From Valencia hispanica (taxonomy: Eukaryota; Chordata; Actinopteri; Cyprinodontiformes; Valenciidae): a DNA stretch of 64,000 bases. Numbering within the stretch: the first letter of the stretch is position 1; each line of letters begins with the position of its first letter. The DNA lies in contig OY747713.1 in the NCBI GenBank assembly GCA_963556495.2, forward strand, positions 36,460,961 to 36,524,960. The letters run 5' to 3'. The translations under genes were made by a program, and so were the position numbers. Below the pieces are notes generated by a model. That model was not told the origin of the DNA. It ran no database searches and saw only the letters and a list, made by a program, of their open reading frames with translations. Below, one piece after another: positions 59,431 through 64,000 of the stretch.

Positions 59431-60329
59431 CAGTGTTTTTCAAAGGTTTCTGACCAATAGAAAGAGTCGTTTTAAATCATGCAACATGAGTTACTCCATC
59501 CGACCTGAGTTTTTCCTTTTTTTCTTTGGAGCTAAGCTAAACATAGTGGCTGTTAGCTGAGCTACATACATTAGCTCCGCATGCTTGTTCTGATTAATGT
59601 GGCCTGCTTTTTGCAGACTGCTAGAGTTTATAAACAACAAAGATTGCTACCTACGGCTTTCAAAATACAGATCGGCTTTAAACACCGAAAACTAATCGTA
59701 TAAGTTGTTTCTGAAACCACCTTCTTAGTACGTCAGAATACTAAAATTAGATCCATCCCTGCGCTGACTGATCCTTACAATCAAGTCAATTTTCCAAAGG
59801 TTATTGATTTCTAATTCAGCAGATTATTTAATGAAACATTACTTCCTCCAAATAATATTTAACTTCACATCTGCTTTGCATTGTGAATTGGTTGTTTGAA
59901 CACCAACCAAAAAGTGCTTATTAGTCTTAAACTAATCACAATTAGTTTAAAACTAACTTAGCTTCAATAGCCTTCAATACAAGCCTTGGTCTTCAAGGAT
60001 ACATATTAATACTGGATTGTGGCATCACACTCAATTTATTGGTTATTGTTTCTACTTCTATGCATATTACCATTTTACTGTTTTACTCTTGGTAGTTAGT
60101 TTCATTATTCATTCTTCTTTTACTTAGTAGTTTAGTTGTGTGTTACTAGCTTGGTGACTTTGTTGATTAAAGCATTTTGACTGGAAAGTTGAATCCTTTT
60201 TGTTAATAAACTCTTGTATTTTGGAAAGTCGTTTGTTATTATTCCACATACATAAGTAGTAACTTGCTGTTCAAAGAACGTCAAGAACTTATCCCTTCCC
60301 CTTTTCTTAAATTGTAGCTATAGAGATAG

Positions 60330-60447
60330 AACTTTTAAACTGATTGGAAGGTTTGTATTATTGTATTGAAATGAGTTTTCTTTTAAAATGCCTTGAGATT
60401 ACATCTGTTGTGAATCGCCGCTATATAAATAAACTGACTTGAATTGA
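60330..60447 (+). repeat. Short L2-like LINE 3' end
   Basis: It contains tgccttgagattacatctgt, tgtgaatcgccgctatataa and ataaactgacttgaattgaa, ending in a TTGAA-type tail. It is a 5'-truncated copy. Confidence 0.55.
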
Positions 60448-60710
60448 AATAATTATCTCAGCCTTTTAAGGCAGGTAATCGTAAACATTAACTGAGACTG
60501 AACTATTTGGCTATTATTTTCCTGGATCCCAGGATGGTGCCCCAAACTTGGCAATGTTGACATATAATTATTTATCTGCCCAAAGCAAATATTCATAATT
60601 ATTCATAGCCAAAATATAACAATTGTGTTACAACAATTGCATTCACCTGAAACCAGATTTTTATCCACACAGTATAAAAAGACACTAAACCATTTTCCCT
60701 ACCGTGAAAC

Positions 60711-61280
60711 TGTTGGGTTCCTTGGGTGTTTGAGTTTTTTCCTTCCACTGCGTTTTTGTCTCCCTCTGGTGCTCTTGTGTTTGGTTGCCCTTGTCTGTGT
60801 TCATCTTTTTATTTTCCCAAGTTCCTATTAACACTTATCCATTATTAGTCCCAGTTAGTATTGTTATATTTAATTCCTCTTCAGTATTATCCACTGTCTA
60901 GTCCTTATGTTTTGCTCCTGGTCTTCCTCCCAGTTTCCCTAGCCATTCTGCCTTCCATCCCAGCTGCTAATAATTTTCACCTGCTCACTCCCTCTCAGCT
61001 GCAACCGCATCTCTTAATTAGTCCTCAGCTCTTTCTGTTCACATCCTCACTCTCCTCTCAGTATAAATACAGTCCTCACTTAGTCACAACTCGCTGGTTC
61101 GTTGTCATTCTTTCCTGTTTGGTCCCTGGCTTCCCTGTCGTCTTATCTTCCCCGTCTGGTTCCTGTTCCCCTGTTGCTGCCTTTTATCCTCCCGAGTTAT
61201 ATAAGTTCCTTGTTTTCATTAAATAATTTTTGTTTTATACTTTGCTGCATTTGGGTCCTCCTTAATACCAAACCATGACA
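60711..61280 (+). mobile_element. Solo LTR of a retrotransposon
   Basis: The element starts TGTTGGG and ends CCATGACA, so it has the TG..CA ends of an LTR, over 570 bp. It is flanked by a perfect 5-bp duplication GAAAC (60706-60710 and 61281-61285). Inside is a TATA-like box gtataaatac near 61060 and a polyadenylation-like attaaataattt near 61219. No gag-pol sequence is found on either side, so it is a solo LTR left by recombination. I cannot assign a family. Confidence 0.8.
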
Positions 61281-61639
61281 GAAACTAAATAAGGCCAAAC
61301 GTTTCCTATTTTGGGTCAGTTAGATATGATGACATCGTTTCTATTTGCTAAATGCAAGAATAACTAGAAAGTCTTTGGGGGGGGGGGGGTTCAACTGAAA
61401 TCCACAAACCGGATCCTGGTGTACGTCCATGTGTGGTCAAGATGGTGCAGGATGAAGTGGAATCCTAAGATGACAGCATCATCCACCGACCCGTTTGCCT
61501 AGTAAGCAGATTGCAGGGGGTCCGGCAAGGGAGCCAGGGATGTCCTTGAGATGCTTCAACAGCAATCGCTCAGAGGATTTCATGACAACAGAAGTGGGTA
61601 AGGAAGCGCAGTATCTGTGCTTGTCCCCCTTTGAAGATA

Positions 61640-61870
61640 GCTGTTTATAAGAAATGTTGAAAACCATGCATTGCTTCCCTTGCACTTTATAATTATGCAC
61701 TACTTTGTGTTGGTCTGTCGCATTAAATTATATTGAATTACATTTTGTTGGAGGAGTTTAATGGATACATATACATCCATTCCTTAGGCATAGTGCGCAT
61801 TTTGTCAACTGATTGCACATCACACAGACATATTCATGCTGAAGGGTGAAAAGATATTTTAGATGCTTCA
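61640..61870 (+). mobile_element. Tc1/mariner 3' end fragment
   Basis: The run aattatgcactactttgtgt followed by tggtctgtcgcattaaatta and tacattttgttggagg matches the 3' terminal region of fish Tc1 elements. No transposase sequence is attached. Confidence 0.5.
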
Positions 61871-62344
61871 GTTGCTGGTACTCTACATCAGCAGCTACAT
61901 CAGGGGCTCTTCTGACCCCCAGCTGCCCTCTGTAGCTGCAGGCTTGCTTACCGTGGACTCCTGTGTTGGTGCTTTCTCAAAAATACCACTACAGATTGGA
62001 GCCTTGCTGCAAACACGGAATCTGCCAAAATATTCTGTTAAAATTGATTCCTTGATTCGCTTTTTGTTTTAAATCGGTTGGCTTTAAAAACAATAGAGAA
62101 TCCATGCAACCTATTGATAGGATTTGACAAAAAAAAGCTTTTGTTCATCAATGCTTTTAGCCATGTCCAAGTCAAACCAATTCTTGTTCTTAATTAAAAG
62201 ACTAAAATATCCAAGACACACATTTAGAAGGGGTGTAACTTTGGACATGATGGCTGAGAGAACTGTAGGGATTTTTTGTTTTAAAACGACATGCAATTTG
62301 TATTTTCCAGCATTAGTTAGAACTAATGTACCTAAAAGTATAAT

Positions 62345-62535
62345 AGTGCAGCGCTGGATCAGTGGGAAGAGTAGTCGTCTTACAATCAGAAAGTTGTTGG
62401 TTTTGTTTCCAGCTTCCGTCCATATGTCCATATGCCCTCGAGCTAGGCACTTTACCCCAAGTTGCCTATGAATGGGGTCATTGTAAAGTGTGAAAGCACT
62501 TTGAGAGAGCAGTATAATTAGAAAGGTGAATTCAG
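62345..62535 (+). repeat. tRNA-derived SINE-like fragment inside another repeat
   Basis: The start gtgcagcgctggatcagtgg, gaagagtagtcgtcttacaa and cagaaagttgttggttttg has the layout of a tRNA A box and a decayed B box. It is followed by ctaggcactttaccccaagt and aaagcactttgagagagcag, a tail common in fish short repeats. The surrounding 62105-62830 segment appears to be an older unclassified repeat. The 224-codon open frame on the other strand crosses all of this and is unlikely to be a gene. Confidence 0.5.
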
Positions 62536-62999
62536 TCAATTTACCATTCAAATGCAACCTGCAGATGATTAGACACCAGGGCAACTGTGTTAGCATGACA
62601 ATAACCAAGTGTGTTTTTCCCACACGGAAGAGGAGTTGTAAAATGTAATGGGCCTTATACTGAACCTTGAGGGATGTCTTTTGTGAAATCCAGATATCAG
62701 GAAGGGAGACTAGTGAGTTGAACGCACTCAGAAAGAATTCTTTGAAGACCATCCGATGGACTGGTGTGAAAGCCTTACATCTCACAGTAAGTCATGATCA
62801 ACAGTATCCAGGAGCAGTGTTCACTTCAATCCTTTCTTTAAAAAAATTAAAAACCCATTTTGTCCAAAAACATTTCTATCTCTAAGCAAACCACATATCT
62901 TTCATGTGTTTCTTTGAACTGCCTGGAGGACATACTGGATGTCAGTGGAACCTGTCTCATTGAATGAGTGATTAATCATGAGGGGTCTGGGGGGGGGGG

Positions 63000-64000
63000 C
63001 TTGGAGTGGGAGGATAAGATGTGGAGGATTGGATTGGAATGAGGAAAGGCGGGGCACAGGACTGATCGATCTTAGGAATTGACAGCTTCGATCTGGGGGA
63101 AGACTTCCCTGGAGGACACTATATCACCACGGCCAGACACAATGCACACAATGCACACACATGCATAGAAGCAGTGCAAAATGAAAACATGCTAAAGTTT
63201 TAAGAAAGCCTCACACATTGGCTGTACAGACCAACACATGGGTGAATCCCCCCCCCCCCCCCACCTTTGCTCTTAAAAAAGTGCCAGGACTGAACAGATC
63301 CTCTCAGAGCACAGATGGATTTACTGCCACGAGGGGAACAGTCTGTGATCCTCCCCATATGATCATGCAAGCAACACATTCTCATCGAGGCTACTGCATC
63401 TTGGTGGAAGACGACAGAAGGAGAGACGGAGCACAACCAGGCCCAGACATTGAATAAGCATAGATCAGAAAACATCCCTGCATGTCACTTTGTCTGATGA
63501 AACTAAGATTCCCCCTGTCTCACCACCTTCTGGTCTTAAACCTACCTCCTACCCTGTTACAGTATCATCTGTTCATGAGAAGACATCTGTCACTATGCAG
63601 AGCAGACAAATGAAAGCCCACACAGAGCCTTAAGGCATGGGGAGGCCTTTTGAGAGACCACAGCCCACCAAGAGAACCGTAACCAGGGTTCCGATTACTT
63701 CTCCCCCACTGACCGCATCTCCTTACCAAAACCTGGTTTTAAAAGCCCATCTCCAGTTGTGTCTCCTTGTCATCAAACCCTTTGCTTTCTTGTTTGCTAC
63801 TTTGCTATCTCTCCTCTCCTTTCACTGTTTTAAGGACATACTGTAGATTTGATCAAGACAAAGATCTTTTTCTCACCCTCCTATTCTAGCAATCATCCTT
63901 CACTGAAGAAGTTTTAGCCAATGGTATCAGAAAATCTCTCCCACTACATATGTAACAAGATACTCCAGACTCAAAACATCCTTGTGAATTTTTTTTTTTT
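63000..64000. other. Stretch without a recognisable gene
   Basis: Apart from a run of about 15 C residues at 63248-63262, I see nothing here that I can name. Short open segments on both strands have no family resemblance that I recognise. Confidence 0.5.

Noticed and set aside
58701..60254. Possible second LTR-like element starting TGTTGCG with an AATAAA-like signal near 60206
   Set aside because: I could not find matching ends or a target duplication, so the borders are unsupported.
62111..62785. 224-codon open frame on the minus strand
   Set aside because: It runs antisense across a SINE-like fragment and an older repeat, with no domain, no start context and hydrophobic low-complexity composition. 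Chance opening of repeat DNA is more likely.

Overview
This is a window of vertebrate nuclear DNA, almost certainly from a ray-finned (teleost) fish. Genes are split by GT-AG introns. The intergenic DNA is crowded with Tc1/mariner fossils, other transposon relics, very long (AT)n tracts and poly-C/poly-G runs. The encoded proteins match vertebrate families closely. I cannot name the species.

Four protein-coding genes can be supported. (1) The 3' part of nhsl3 (KIAA1522), plus strand, about 2.07-7.16 kb. It is dominated by one 3.3-kb exon; upstream exons must lie before base 1. (2) yars1, cytoplasmic tyrosyl-tRNA synthetase, minus strand, 10.92-17.05 kb. All 13 coding exons join in frame to 532 residues, and a likely non-coding first exon sits at about 17.5 kb. 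It is tail-to-tail with nhsl3, the same pairing as in human 1p35. (3) An intronless, intact, 103-codon inip (SOSS complex subunit C), minus strand, 20.17-20.48 kb. (4) mfsd2a, the sodium-dependent lysophosphatidylcholine transporter, minus strand, 24.67-40.31 kb. Its 14 coding exons join in frame to 526 residues. These genes are not an operon or a pathway: they are housekeeping or membrane genes that share a syntenic block.

Right of the mfsd2a start codon, from about 40.6 to 64 kb, I find no gene I can name. This stretch holds at least five Tc1/mariner fossils, one interrupted by a palindromic element with a TTA target duplication. It also holds a solo LTR with a perfect 5-bp target duplication, LINE-type 3' ends, a tRNA-SINE-like fragment, a 22-bp minisatellite and a roughly 110-bp degenerate tandem repeat. 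A few exon-like or signal-peptide-like open segments there are recorded with low confidence.

I found no convincing new biological system. The observations most worth checking are the intronless inip copy, the nested transposon insertions with clear target duplications, the tandem repeat at 46.3-47.2 kb with an adjoining 120-nt exon-like segment, and the possible secreted-peptide exons at 44.3-44.9 kb.
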